Positions 1-7,387 of a stretch of 46,408 nt of DNA are shown piece after piece. The notes beneath the pieces are model-generated. The model was not told the origin of the DNA, did not search any database, and saw only the letters and a program-made list of their open reading frames with translations. Made by a program: the position numbers and the translations under genes. Position 1 is the first letter of the stretch; each line of letters opens with the position of its first letter. The stretch covers positions 1 to 46,408 of the forward strand of contig JAISWO010000041.1 in NCBI GenBank assembly GCA_031271045.1, read 5' to 3'. This stretch comes from Tannerellaceae bacterium (GTDB lineage: Bacteria > Bacteroidota > Bacteroidia > Bacteroidales > Tannerellaceae).

Positions 1-168
1 CACTTTGAAACTGCTTCTACATATTTTCTGGAAAGGCAAATTCACTTTGAAACTGCTTCTACATATTTTCTGGAAAGGCAAATTCACTTTGAAACTGCTT
101 CTACATATTTTCTGGAAAAGGCAATTCATTTTGAAAATGCTTCTCCAAAATCCTTGGAAAGGGTTTAT
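1..168. repeat. 42-bp tandem repeat array, about four units, cut by the window edge
   Basis: Units start at 1, 43, 85 and 127. The first two are identical 42-mers, the third has small changes near its end, and the fourth is clearly decayed. Each contains TTTGAAACTGCTTCTACA followed by an AT-rich stretch and TCTGGAA. TTCTACA and TCTGGAA form an imperfect dyad. Because 42 is a multiple of three, one frame stays open through the array (a 14-residue repeat), but nothing suggests a real protein. The array may extend left of the window. The rest of the sequence up to 245 shows no recognisable element. Confidence 0.9.
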
Positions 169-245
169 GCTACAAAGATGGCAATGGTACTTCCGGTACG
201 GTAGTAAGCGGGATGGGGGCGGCCTTGATTTTTATCGCGCGCGCT

Positions 246-275
246 TGGAAAACTGAAGGGGTTCATCTAATTTTG
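246..275 (+). promoter_or_regulatory. Bacteroidetes-type promoter for the glycosyltransferase operon
   Basis: TAATTTTG at 268-275 matches the Bacteroidetes -7 consensus TAnnTTTG exactly. A TTGG at 246-249 lies 18 bp upstream, in the position of the -33 element. The expected start of transcription is around 282-285, leaving a short leader before the ATG at 300. The leader contains AGGA about 8 nt before the start codon. Confidence 0.6.
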
Positions 276-299
276 CGCCTTAACAGATAGGATTCGTCA

Positions 300-1385
300 A
301 TGAAAATAATATACGATGCACAGATTTTCCTGCAACAGAAAGCGGGAGGTATTTCGCGCTACCACTATGAACTGTTCAAAGGGATGCGCCGCAGAGGGCA
401 TGACGCCCGGATTGCCGGACGGTTTGTAAAAAACCGCTACCTGCTCTCCGACCGCTCCGGCGGCAAATCGTTTATCCCCGATCCGACGGCCTCTTTTGCG
501 CTCTTCAACCGGTGGGCGCTGCAAAGGAAACTGAAGACGGCCGGACAGGATGCGATCTTTCACCCGGCCAATGCGTACGACTTCCTGCTTCCCGATCTCC
601 ACGGCCTCCCCGGCGCCCGAAACACCGTCTTCACGATCCATGATATGATTGTCGAAAAACAAAACCCGACTCTATCCATAGGGGCAAACAAATGGCTTTA
701 CGCCCGTCATGCCGGACGCATCATCGCCGTATCCGAAGCTACGAAGAAAGATATTGTCGCCCTTTGGGGTATCGCGCCGGAGAAAATAGAGGTCGTCTAC
801 CACGGTTCGTCGCTGCATCTGCAATCGGCCCGGAAACCGGCGCAACCGCTTCCCGAACGCTTCCTCCTCTACGTCGGCGACAGGGACGGACATAAGAATT
901 TCGACACATTCGTCCGGGCGGCGACCGGCTTGTTGAAAAAACATCCCGCCCTGTATCTCGTTTGCGCAGGCAAACGCGCCTTCTCGCACCGGGAACGGCT
1001 GCTGCTGAAAGAGCTGGGGATCGGCAAACAGCTCCTGTTCTTCCTCCGCCCCGACGACAATGTCCTGGCATACCTCTATGCCAAAGCGCAAGCCTTCGTC
1101 TTCCCCTCGGTCGACGAGGGCTTCGGTATTCCCATCCTTGAGGCCTGGAGCTGCGGAACGCCGGTGGCGCTAAGCTGCAATCCATGCTTCCGCGAAGTCG
1201 CCGCCGAGGCGGGATATTACTTCGACCCCCTGTCGCCGGAATCCATCTGCGAAGCGCTCGAAACGATCCTCTCGGACCAGGCGCTGCGGAAAGACCTGGT
1301 GAACAAAGGCGCCGCACGCCTCGAACTCTTCTCCTGGGAAAAAACAGTGGAACAAACATCCGGACTCTATAAAACATTGCTATGA
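300..1385 (+). CDS. GT4-family glycosyltransferase
   Basis: A 361-residue retaining glycosyltransferase of the GT-B fold, expected to act in the cytoplasm and transfer a sugar from an activated nucleotide donor during surface-polysaccharide or O-antigen assembly. The N-terminal acceptor half has the AGGISRYHYEL loop typical of GT4 enzymes (about residues 15-25), TIHDM near 112 and RIIAVSEATKKDI near 140. The C-terminal donor half has LLYVGDRDGHKN near 189-200 and the E-x7-E motif EGFGIPILE at 273-281. Length is normal for the family. The start is supported by an AGGA sequence and a consensus promoter just upstream. Its stop overlaps the next start (ATGA at 1382-1385), so the two genes are translationally coupled. 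Donor and acceptor cannot be told from sequence. It resembles the GT4 gene at 3095, especially in the HAGRIIAVSE segment, suggesting an old duplication. Confidence 0.9.
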   Translation: MKIIYDAQIFLQQKAGGISRYHYELFKGMRRRGHDARIAGRFVKNRYLLSDRSGGKSFIPDPTASFALFNRWALQRKLKTAGQDAIFHPANAYDFLLPDLHGLPGARNTVFTIHDMIVEKQNPTLSIGANKWLYARHAGRIIAVSEATKKDIVALWGIAPEKIEVVYHGSSLHLQSARKPAQPLPERFLLYVGDRDGHKNFDTFVRAATGLLKKHPALYLVCAGKRAFSHRERLLLKELGIGKQLLFFLRPDDNVLAYLYAKAQAFVFPSVDEGFGIPILEAWSCGTPVALSCNPCFREVAAEAGYYFDPLSPESICEALETILSDQALRKDLVNKGAARLELFSWEKTVEQTSGLYKTLL

Positions 1386-2125
1386 ACCAACGCAGACCAC
1401 CCCTGGTCACCGTCATTACCGTCAATTACAATCAGGCCGGAGCGCTCGAAAAAACCATCCGGAGCGTCGTTGACCAGAATTACGAACAAATGGAATACAT
1501 CGTCGTCGACGGCGCCTCGACCGACAAATCGGTGAGCGTCATCCGCACATACGAAGATCGTATCGCAGCCTGGGTATCGGAAAAAGACAACGGCATCTAT
1601 CACGCCATGAACAAAGGCCTCGGTATGGCAACGGGCAAATGGTGCTGCTTCCTCAATAGCGGCGACGTCTTTGCCGGCAACAGCGTTGTCCGGCGAGTGG
1701 CCTCAGTCCTGCTATCGCACCGCCCCGATGTGCTGTACGGAAACATCCTGGTCGAACGGCCCGACGGCTCGCTGCATGAACGCATCGCCGGAGCGCCCTG
1801 CAACAAGCACCGGATGTACTTCTGCCACCAAAGCGCCTTCGTCCGCACCTACGTGCTGCGCTATTATGGATTCGACGAAACACACAGCATGTCGGCCGAC
1901 CTGAAATTTTTCAAACAATGTTACCACGACGAGTGTTCGTTTGTCCACCTTCCCCAGCCCCTTGTCGTTTACGACACAACGGGCCTGTCGCACACCGACC
2001 GCATCCGCGGCCTGCGGGATAATATCGCCGTCGTCAAAGAAGTCGACCGCGGAATAGAGAAACACCTCTTCCTCCTCCGACTGTATTTCGTAATCTGTTG
2101 GCGTACCTTAACAGGAAAGAACTGA
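1382..2125 (+). CDS. GT2-family glycosyltransferase
   Basis: A 247-residue GT-A-fold inverting glycosyltransferase. TVITVNYNQAGALEKTIRSV at residues 10-29 is the typical nucleotide-binding start of GT2 enzymes, followed by VVDGASTDKS (41-50), the conserved DNGIYHAMNKG segment (69-79) and LNSGD (91-95), which occupies the place of the metal-binding DXD motif. No membrane segment is obvious apart from a hydrophobic C-terminus, so it probably works at the inner face of the cytoplasmic membrane. It overlaps the preceding GT4 gene by 4 bp and belongs to the same operon. Its stop lies 5 bp from the stop of a convergent GT2 gene, with no terminator between them. Specificity is unknown. Confidence 0.88.
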   Translation: MNQRRPPLVTVITVNYNQAGALEKTIRSVVDQNYEQMEYIVVDGASTDKSVSVIRTYEDRIAAWVSEKDNGIYHAMNKGLGMATGKWCCFLNSGDVFAGNSVVRRVASVLLSHRPDVLYGNILVERPDGSLHERIAGAPCNKHRMYFCHQSAFVRTYVLRYYGFDETHSMSADLKFFKQCYHDECSFVHLPQPLVVYDTTGLSHTDRIRGLRDNIAVVKEVDRGIEKHLFLLRLYFVICWRTLTGKN

Positions 2126-2130
2126 CGGTG

Positions 2131-2937
2131 TCAAATGTATCGGTCAAGCCCGCGTTCGCAGCGTATGGTTTTCCGGACGATATTGGCGTTGAGGTATTCG
2201 TAATTCCTTTCTTTGTTGTACATGTACAGGTCATCATGCCATAAATGGAATACGAGTCCCGCAAATTTCAGAGACAGGCGCCTGACGCCGCTATTCAACA
2301 AACGGGAAGAAAAGTCCGAATCCTCGGCGCCCCATCCTTCGTAGTATTCGTCATAGCCATTGATGCGTACAATGTCTTCGCGCCAGAAAGACATATTGCA
2401 TCCCAAGCCTGTTCTCTTATTGGGCTTATAGCGCGTCAGAAGGTAGCGGCATACGACAAGCAAGCGAAACGCATTCGTCCGGCGCCGGAGCCCTTTGCTA
2501 AAGAAATGAATGTTCGGTAATTTGCCTGAGGCGCATAGCGATTGCGTACGTTTCTCGGAGAGATTCACCCGTCCGCCTTTCAGGAAACACCCCTTGCGGG
2601 CGAAACGAAGATGGTCGGCCACAAAATCCGGATGCAGTATCAGGTCGCCATCTACCTCTATAATGTATTCATACCTGCACCGGGCGAAACATTTGTTGCG
2701 GCACATAGCCAGGCGGAAGCCTTTGTCTTCCTGCCACACATGGGTGATTTCCACAGGAAAATCTTCCTGGAAGCAGCGAATCATCTGCACAGTCTCTTCC
2801 TTCGATCCATCGTCGCCGATAATGACTTCATTAGGCAGGACAGTCTGCCTTGCCACACTCTGAAGGCACAAACGAAGGGCGTCGGGCCGGTTATACGTCG
2901 ATATGATTAAAGATACGCGCGGAGATGTACTATTCAT
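2131..2937 (-). CDS. GT2 glycosyltransferase with galactosyltransferase-like C-terminal domain
   Basis: A 268-residue glycosyltransferase. The N-terminal GT-A domain shows SLIISTYNRPDALRLCLQSV (residues 9-28), IIGDDGSKEET (39-49) and a clear DXD-type motif, EVDGD (94-98). The second half has CNMSFWREDIVRINGYDE and GWGAEDSDF (201-209), the signature of the Glyco_transf_7C domain found in chondroitin- and galactosyl-type transferases and in many Bacteroidetes capsule enzymes. It is the only glycosyltransferase of this cluster on the minus strand. It is convergent with the upstream pair, 5 bp apart, and divergent from the GT4 gene at 3095. The family call is firm; the sugar transferred is unknown. 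Confidence 0.88.
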   Translation of the reverse strand: MNSTSPRVSLIISTYNRPDALRLCLQSVARQTVLPNEVIIGDDGSKEETVQMIRCFQEDFPVEITHVWQEDKGFRLAMCRNKCFARCRYEYIIEVDGDLILHPDFVADHLRFARKGCFLKGGRVNLSEKRTQSLCASGKLPNIHFFSKGLRRRTNAFRLLVVCRYLLTRYKPNKRTGLGCNMSFWREDIVRINGYDEYYEGWGAEDSDFSSRLLNSGVRRLSLKFAGLVFHLWHDDLYMYNKERNYEYLNANIVRKTIRCERGLDRYI

Positions 2938-2978
2938 GTTTTTGTCTGTTGTTTAGTTTTGCGTGCATTATTGCGGCG

Positions 2979-2986
2979 CAAATATA
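2979..2986 (-). promoter_or_regulatory. -7 box for the minus-strand GT2 gene
   Basis: Read on the minus strand, 2986-2979 is TATATTTG, an exact TAnnTTTG match about 42 bp before the start codon at 2937. No convincing -33 TTTG is seen at the right distance. Confidence 0.4.
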
Positions 2987-3038
2987 CGCAACAAAAACAT
3001 TCCAGTTGACGGGGAATCCCATCGCCGTCCGGTCTGCA

Positions 3039-3068
3039 TTGGGATACCAATATTTATCCATACTTTTG
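3039..3068 (+). promoter_or_regulatory. Bacteroidetes-type promoter for the second GT4 gene
   Basis: TACTTTTG at 3061-3068 fits TAnnTTTG, with a TTGG-like -33 element near 3039-3042. The promoter lies inside the longest open frame, which could begin with GTG at 2963. That shows the coding start must be downstream and supports the ATG at 3095. Confidence 0.55.
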
Positions 3069-3094
3069 CGACCGTATCAGGAAATGAAAGAAAT

Positions 3095-4240
3095 ATGATC
3101 GTCGGATTCGATGCCAAAAGGGCTATACAAAACAATACCGGGCTGGGAAATTACAGCCGATACCTCGTCGAAATACTGTCTGAACATGAGCCGGACAACC
3201 ACTACCTTCTCTTCGCCCCCAAAGATAAGCCTAACGTCCGCCTGCAAATCCTCCACTCGCGCCCAAACGTCGCCTTCGTCTTCCCCCGCGGCCTGTGCCG
3301 TCTCTTCGCATGGCTCTGGCGCATCGCGGGCATCAAACGCGACATACGGAAGCAGGGCGTCGACGTCTACCACGGACTGAGCAACGAACTGCCCGCCGGA
3401 ATCATTTCTTCACGGCGAAGCAACGTCCGGACGGTCGTCACAATACACGATCTGATCTTCCTGCGCTACCCACGGTACTACAAACCCATCGACCGCATCA
3501 TCTATCGCATCAAATTCAGAACTGCCTGCCGCCATGCCGGACGAATCATCGCCGTGAGCGAATGTACCAAGCGCGACATCGTCCGCTTCTTCCGCATCCC
3601 GGAGGATAAAATAACGGTCGTCTACCAGGGCTGCCACCCGGCCTTCGCCCAAGAAGTCGGAGAGGAGAAACGGCAGGCCGTCGCCGCCCACTACCACCTC
3701 CCGTCGCGCTTTGTGCTGAGCGTTGGGACGATCGAAGAACGCAAAAACCTGGTCCTGGCCGTCCGGGCGCTGGCGCATATCCCCGACGATATCCACCTGG
3801 TGGCCGTCGGACGTCACACCGCCTACGCCCGCAAGGTGGAGCAATATGCCGCCAGAGCCGGCGTCGCACATCGCCTGCACCTGCTACATGACGTGAGCTT
3901 TGAAGACCTGCCGGCCGTATACCGGTTGGCGACCGTATGCGTCTATCCTTCGCTGTTCGAAGGCTTCGGCATCCCCGTCGTCGAAGCACTGGCGAGCGGC
4001 GTCCCCGTCGTCGCCGCCACCGGATCGTGCCTGGAAGAAGCCGGCGGCCCGGACTCTCTCTATGCCGACCCAACCAACGAGACCGAACTGGCGCAGCACA
4101 TCCTGACCGTACTGAATGATCCGGAAAAGGCCGCAAAGATGATCTCCGCAGGCCGGGAATACGTCCGGCGCTTCTCCGGACAGCATATCGCCGGCGAAGT
4201 AATGCGCGTCTACGAATCTTTAATTACCTTTGAGGCCTGA
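3095..4240 (+). CDS. GT4-family glycosyltransferase
   Basis: A 381-residue GT-B-fold glycosyltransferase. MIVGFDAKRAIQNNTGLGNY at the start contains the family's glycine-rich acceptor loop. TIHDLIF (116-122) and RIIAVSECTKRDI (150-162) follow. The donor half shows FVLSVGTIEERKN (206-218) and the E-x7-E motif EGFGIPVVE (289-297). The frame stays open upstream to a GTG at 2963, but those 44 codons have no family similarity and contain the promoter, so the ATG at 3095 is preferred. The related enzyme at 300 also begins almost directly with this loop. It probably adds a mannose- or rhamnose-like sugar to a surface glycan, as do close relatives annotated mannosyltransferase, but that is inference. 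The stop codon is immediately followed by the start of the M24 peptidase gene. Confidence 0.88.
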   Translation: MIVGFDAKRAIQNNTGLGNYSRYLVEILSEHEPDNHYLLFAPKDKPNVRLQILHSRPNVAFVFPRGLCRLFAWLWRIAGIKRDIRKQGVDVYHGLSNELPAGIISSRRSNVRTVVTIHDLIFLRYPRYYKPIDRIIYRIKFRTACRHAGRIIAVSECTKRDIVRFFRIPEDKITVVYQGCHPAFAQEVGEEKRQAVAAHYHLPSRFVLSVGTIEERKNLVLAVRALAHIPDDIHLVAVGRHTAYARKVEQYAARAGVAHRLHLLHDVSFEDLPAVYRLATVCVYPSLFEGFGIPVVEALASGVPVVAATGSCLEEAGGPDSLYADPTNETELAQHILTVLNDPEKAAKMISAGREYVRRFSGQHIAGEVMRVYESLITFEA

Positions 4241-5437
4241 ATGACCGAACAAAAGACATCAATGATAGATCATATATTCATCGCCGACCTGAGCGGGAAA
4301 TGGAAACGCCTCCAACAGGCCATGCAAACAACAGGCGCCGACGGTTGCCTGCTGTCCATCGACGTAAACCTTTATTATCTGACAGGAAGGATCTACAACG
4401 GTTACTTCTACCTCGCAGCCGAAGGCGACCCGTGGTTCTTCGTCAAACGCCCCACCGGACTGTCGGGCCAACAAGTCACCTACATACGCAAGCCGGAACA
4501 GATAAAAGACGCCTTCCTTGAAAACGGACTCCGGATGCCGCAGAAACTGCTGCTCGAAGCCGACGAACTCTGCTACAATGAATACGTCCGGTTGCAAGCC
4601 ATCTTCAACCCTGCGGAAACGGCCAACGCTACCACCCTCCTGCGCTCCCTGCGGATGATCAAAACGCCTTGGGAGATCGAACAGCTTCGCCTCTCCGCCC
4701 GGCGCCACAACGAGGTATATGCCCGCGTCCCCGACTGCTACCGCCCCGGCATGACAGACCTCGACTTCCAATGCGAGATTGAACACCTGATGCGCCGCAA
4801 CGGCTCGATCGGCATCTTCCGCACCTTCGGCAGCAATATGGAGATCTTCCAGGGCAGCCTGCTGGCAGGCGACAATGCCGCGGTGCCCTCGCCCTTCGAC
4901 TTCGCCCTCGGTGGCCGCGGCATCGACGCCTCCGCTCCCATCGGCGCAAACGGCGACCTGCTCCGCGAAGGCATGTCGGTGATGGTCGATATGGCCGGCA
5001 ACTATACGGCCTATCTGACGGATATGACGCGTACCTTCTCCATCGGCAAGCTCCCCACCGCCGCCTACCGCGCCCATCAGGCATCGCTCGAAATACAACG
5101 CGAAACCGAACGCCTCGCACGCCCCGGCACGCCCTGCGCCGACCTCTACCACCTGGCCGCCGGCATAGCTGCAAGGGAAGGGCTCCTACCCTACTTCATG
5201 GGAACAGGACAGCAAGCCCGGTTCGTAGGCCACGGTATCGGAATACAGATAAACGAACTGCCCGTCCTGACGCCCCGCTCGCGGGACGTCCTGCAGGCAG
5301 GTATGGCGTTTGCCCTCGAACCCAAATTCGTGATACCGGGAACAGGCGCCGTCGGCATTGAAAACAGTTTCCTGGTCACCAACGCCGGCATCGAAAAACT
5401 AACCCAAGCAAACGAAGAAATAATTAATTTGATATAA
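4241..5437 (+). CDS. M24-family metallopeptidase (Xaa-Pro aminopeptidase/dipeptidase type)
   Basis: A 398-residue cytoplasmic enzyme of the pita-bread fold that should release an N-terminal residue preceding proline, or split Xaa-Pro dipeptides, using two divalent metals. A creatinase-type N-terminal domain occupies about residues 15-145 and the catalytic domain about 150-385. All five metal ligands are present: D250 and D261 in DMAGNYTAYLTDMTRTF, H331 in GHGIGIQ, E360 in LEPKF and E374 in GIENSF. No signal peptide is seen. The start ATG directly abuts the stop of the glycosyltransferase gene with zero intergenic bases; an alternative ATG lies at 4262. Co-transcription with a glycosyltransferase and a phosphatase does not suggest one pathway and is probably simple operon packing. 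Confidence 0.9.
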   Translation: MTEQKTSMIDHIFIADLSGKWKRLQQAMQTTGADGCLLSIDVNLYYLTGRIYNGYFYLAAEGDPWFFVKRPTGLSGQQVTYIRKPEQIKDAFLENGLRMPQKLLLEADELCYNEYVRLQAIFNPAETANATTLLRSLRMIKTPWEIEQLRLSARRHNEVYARVPDCYRPGMTDLDFQCEIEHLMRRNGSIGIFRTFGSNMEIFQGSLLAGDNAAVPSPFDFALGGRGIDASAPIGANGDLLREGMSVMVDMAGNYTAYLTDMTRTFSIGKLPTAAYRAHQASLEIQRETERLARPGTPCADLYHLAAGIAAREGLLPYFMGTGQQARFVGHGIGIQINELPVLTPRSRDVLQAGMAFALEPKFVIPGTGAVGIENSFLVTNAGIEKLTQANEEIINLI

Positions 5438-5453
5438 ATAAATACGGAACAAA

Positions 5454-7163
5454 ATGAGCAACATGAAAAAGACAATGACTTTCCTGCTTCTACTGGCCAT
5501 CGTTATCCTGCCGGTAAACGGCAAAGAGAGAAAAGACGTAAAGCCGGTCAGAAACATCATCCTGCTGATCCCCGACGGCACTTCCCTGGCAACGGTTTCC
5601 ATCGCGCGCTGGCTGCAATGGTACAACCATCCTGAGATGCCGAAACTGAACATCGATCCCTATCTCTGCGGAACCGTGCGCACGCACTCGTCCAATGCCC
5701 CGATAGGCGACTCGGCGCCGACCACCTCCTGTTATATGACAGGCTACCCAAGCCGCACAGGATATGTGTCCACCTATCCGCTAAGCGATCCCGCAAACGA
5801 CATCTACCCGACCGACTCAACGCGCGCCTACCAGCCGCTCGCAACCGTTCTGGAAGCCGGGAAAATACTGCACAGTAAAGCCGCCGGCCTGGTCTTCACT
5901 TGCGAATTTCCCCACGCCACGCCGGCCGACTGCTCGGCGCATAGCTACATCCGCAGCAGGTATGACTGGATCGCCCCGCAAATGGCACATAACGACCTGA
6001 GCGTTGTCATCGGCGGCGGAACCTCCCTCCTGCCCAAAGAAAGCGAAGCCTACCTGAAGGCCAACGGCTATTCGATCTACAAAGACGACCTGACGGGCAT
6101 GCGAAACGACCCCAACCCAAAGATGTGGGCGTTGTACGGACAAAAGGATATGGATTACGATCTCGACCGCAACCCATCCGAACAGCCTTCCATCGAGGAA
6201 ATGACCCGCATAGCGATCGAAAAGCTTTCGACCAACGAGAATGGTTTCTTCCTGATGGTCGAAGGGAGTAAAATCGACTGGGCGGCTCACGCCAACGACC
6301 CGGTAGCGATGGCAACCGACTTCCTGGCCTTTGACCGCGCCTGCGGAGTGGCTCTCGAATTCGCCGCCCGCAACGGGGAGACGGCCGTCGTCATCGCACC
6401 CGATCATGGCAATAGCGGCATAAGCTTGGGCGTCAGACATTGCGCCGGCTACGACAAACTGACCAAAGACCAGCTCTTTCACGCCCTCTCGCAATTCAAA
6501 CTGACAGCCGCAGGATTCGCCGCCAAGCTGAACGAACAGCCCGCCTCCGAAGTACAGCATATCTTCCGCGAATATGCCGGCTTCGAACTCTCGGACACAG
6601 AGATGAAAACGCTCTATAACTGCAAAGGCTACAAGAATAGCCCCATCCCGGAAGGCGAACGCTCCTCCGAAGGCGTCGAGACGTCTTTATACAGCAACGG
6701 ATCGCTGTCCGACTTCCTGTCTCTGCTGATTGCATCGAAAATGTGCATCGGTTTCACTACCGGCGGTCATACGGGCGAGGAAGTGTTCTTAGCTGCTTAT
6801 CATCCGGAAGGAAATCTTCCCCTGGGCATGCACACCAATATCGAGCTGAACGACTATCTGTGCGCTCTTTTCGGTTTCAACCGGGATCTGCTGGACGAAT
6901 TGACCGGACAGCATTTCGCCCGCCATACGGAAGTGTTCAAAGGGCAGAAATACGAGATCATCCCCGCAACAGATCCCAAAGACGGCTTCCCCTCTTTGGT
7001 TGTGAAAGGCAAGAAAACACAGTTGAACATCCAGCCTTTTACCAACATCGTAACCGCCGGCAAGAAAGGCGAGGAAACGATCCGCTTACGCTCTGTCGTT
7101 GTGTATGTGGACAAGAATGAGACATTTTATCTGCCTGCCGAACTGGCAAAATACGTGGAGTAA
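5454..7163 (+). CDS. exported PhoA-type alkaline phosphatase
   Basis: A 569-residue phosphomonoesterase with a Sec signal peptide (basic MKK, then a hydrophobic run to about residue 22), so periplasmic or surface-exposed. By comparison with E. coli PhoA the active site is complete: D41, nucleophile S87 in GDSAPTTS, H154/T156, E270, D275 and H279 in VEGSKIDWAAHAND, D317-H318 in APDHGNSG, and H439 in GGHTGE. It is longer than PhoA. Residues 340-430 form an insertion and residues 495-569 a C-terminal extension that looks beta-rich. The start could be residue 1 or the Met at residue 4 (5463). It lies 16 bp after the peptidase gene, in the same operon, and is followed by a terminator. A phosphate-scavenging role is likely; no Pho-box was identified. 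Confidence 0.9.
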   Translation: MSNMKKTMTFLLLLAIVILPVNGKERKDVKPVRNIILLIPDGTSLATVSIARWLQWYNHPEMPKLNIDPYLCGTVRTHSSNAPIGDSAPTTSCYMTGYPSRTGYVSTYPLSDPANDIYPTDSTRAYQPLATVLEAGKILHSKAAGLVFTCEFPHATPADCSAHSYIRSRYDWIAPQMAHNDLSVVIGGGTSLLPKESEAYLKANGYSIYKDDLTGMRNDPNPKMWALYGQKDMDYDLDRNPSEQPSIEEMTRIAIEKLSTNENGFFLMVEGSKIDWAAHANDPVAMATDFLAFDRACGVALEFAARNGETAVVIAPDHGNSGISLGVRHCAGYDKLTKDQLFHALSQFKLTAAGFAAKLNEQPASEVQHIFREYAGFELSDTEMKTLYNCKGYKNSPIPEGERSSEGVETSLYSNGSLSDFLSLLIASKMCIGFTTGGHTGEEVFLAAYHPEGNLPLGMHTNIELNDYLCALFGFNRDLLDELTGQHFARHTEVFKGQKYEIIPATDPKDGFPSLVVKGKKTQLNIQPFTNIVTAGKKGEETIRLRSVVVYVDKNETFYLPAELAKYVE

Positions 7164-7346
7164 TCGCATGGCAGAAGCTACGGAGAGGTTAAACTCTGTT
7201 AAGGGCGCGAACAATTTGGATCCGGCCCTGTTATATAGATAAACCAAAATTACAGAAGAGCCAAAACAGGAAGCTGTAATGGCTTCCATAACATGATTAG
7301 ATTTACTGTTTAGTTTTTTCATTGGTTAAAGTTAAGGGTTAGTGAA

Positions 7347-7386
7347 GGAGGCCGCAGGATGTGAATCTAACGGCCTCCATTTTTTA
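7347..7386 (+). terminator. intrinsic terminator after the alkaline phosphatase gene
   Basis: GGAGGCCG at 7347-7354 pairs with CGGCCTCC at 7371-7378 around a 16-nt loop, followed by a T run at 7380-7386. It lies 180 bp after the phosphatase stop and 2 bp before the convergent acyl-CoA dehydrogenase stop. On the minus strand the stem is not followed by a T run, so it mainly serves the plus strand. The 7164-7346 stretch between shows no gene. Confidence 0.75.
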
Positions 7387-7387
7387 T

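Noticed and set aside
2954..2961. Plus-strand TAGTTTTG as promoter for the second GT4 gene
   Set aside because: It fits the -7 consensus, but the box at 3061 is closer to the start codon and has a better upstream element; the first may be chance in an AT-rich stretch.
7164..7346. tRNA or small RNA gene after the alkaline phosphatase
   Set aside because: No cloverleaf or T-loop pattern was recognised; only the terminator at 7347 is supported.
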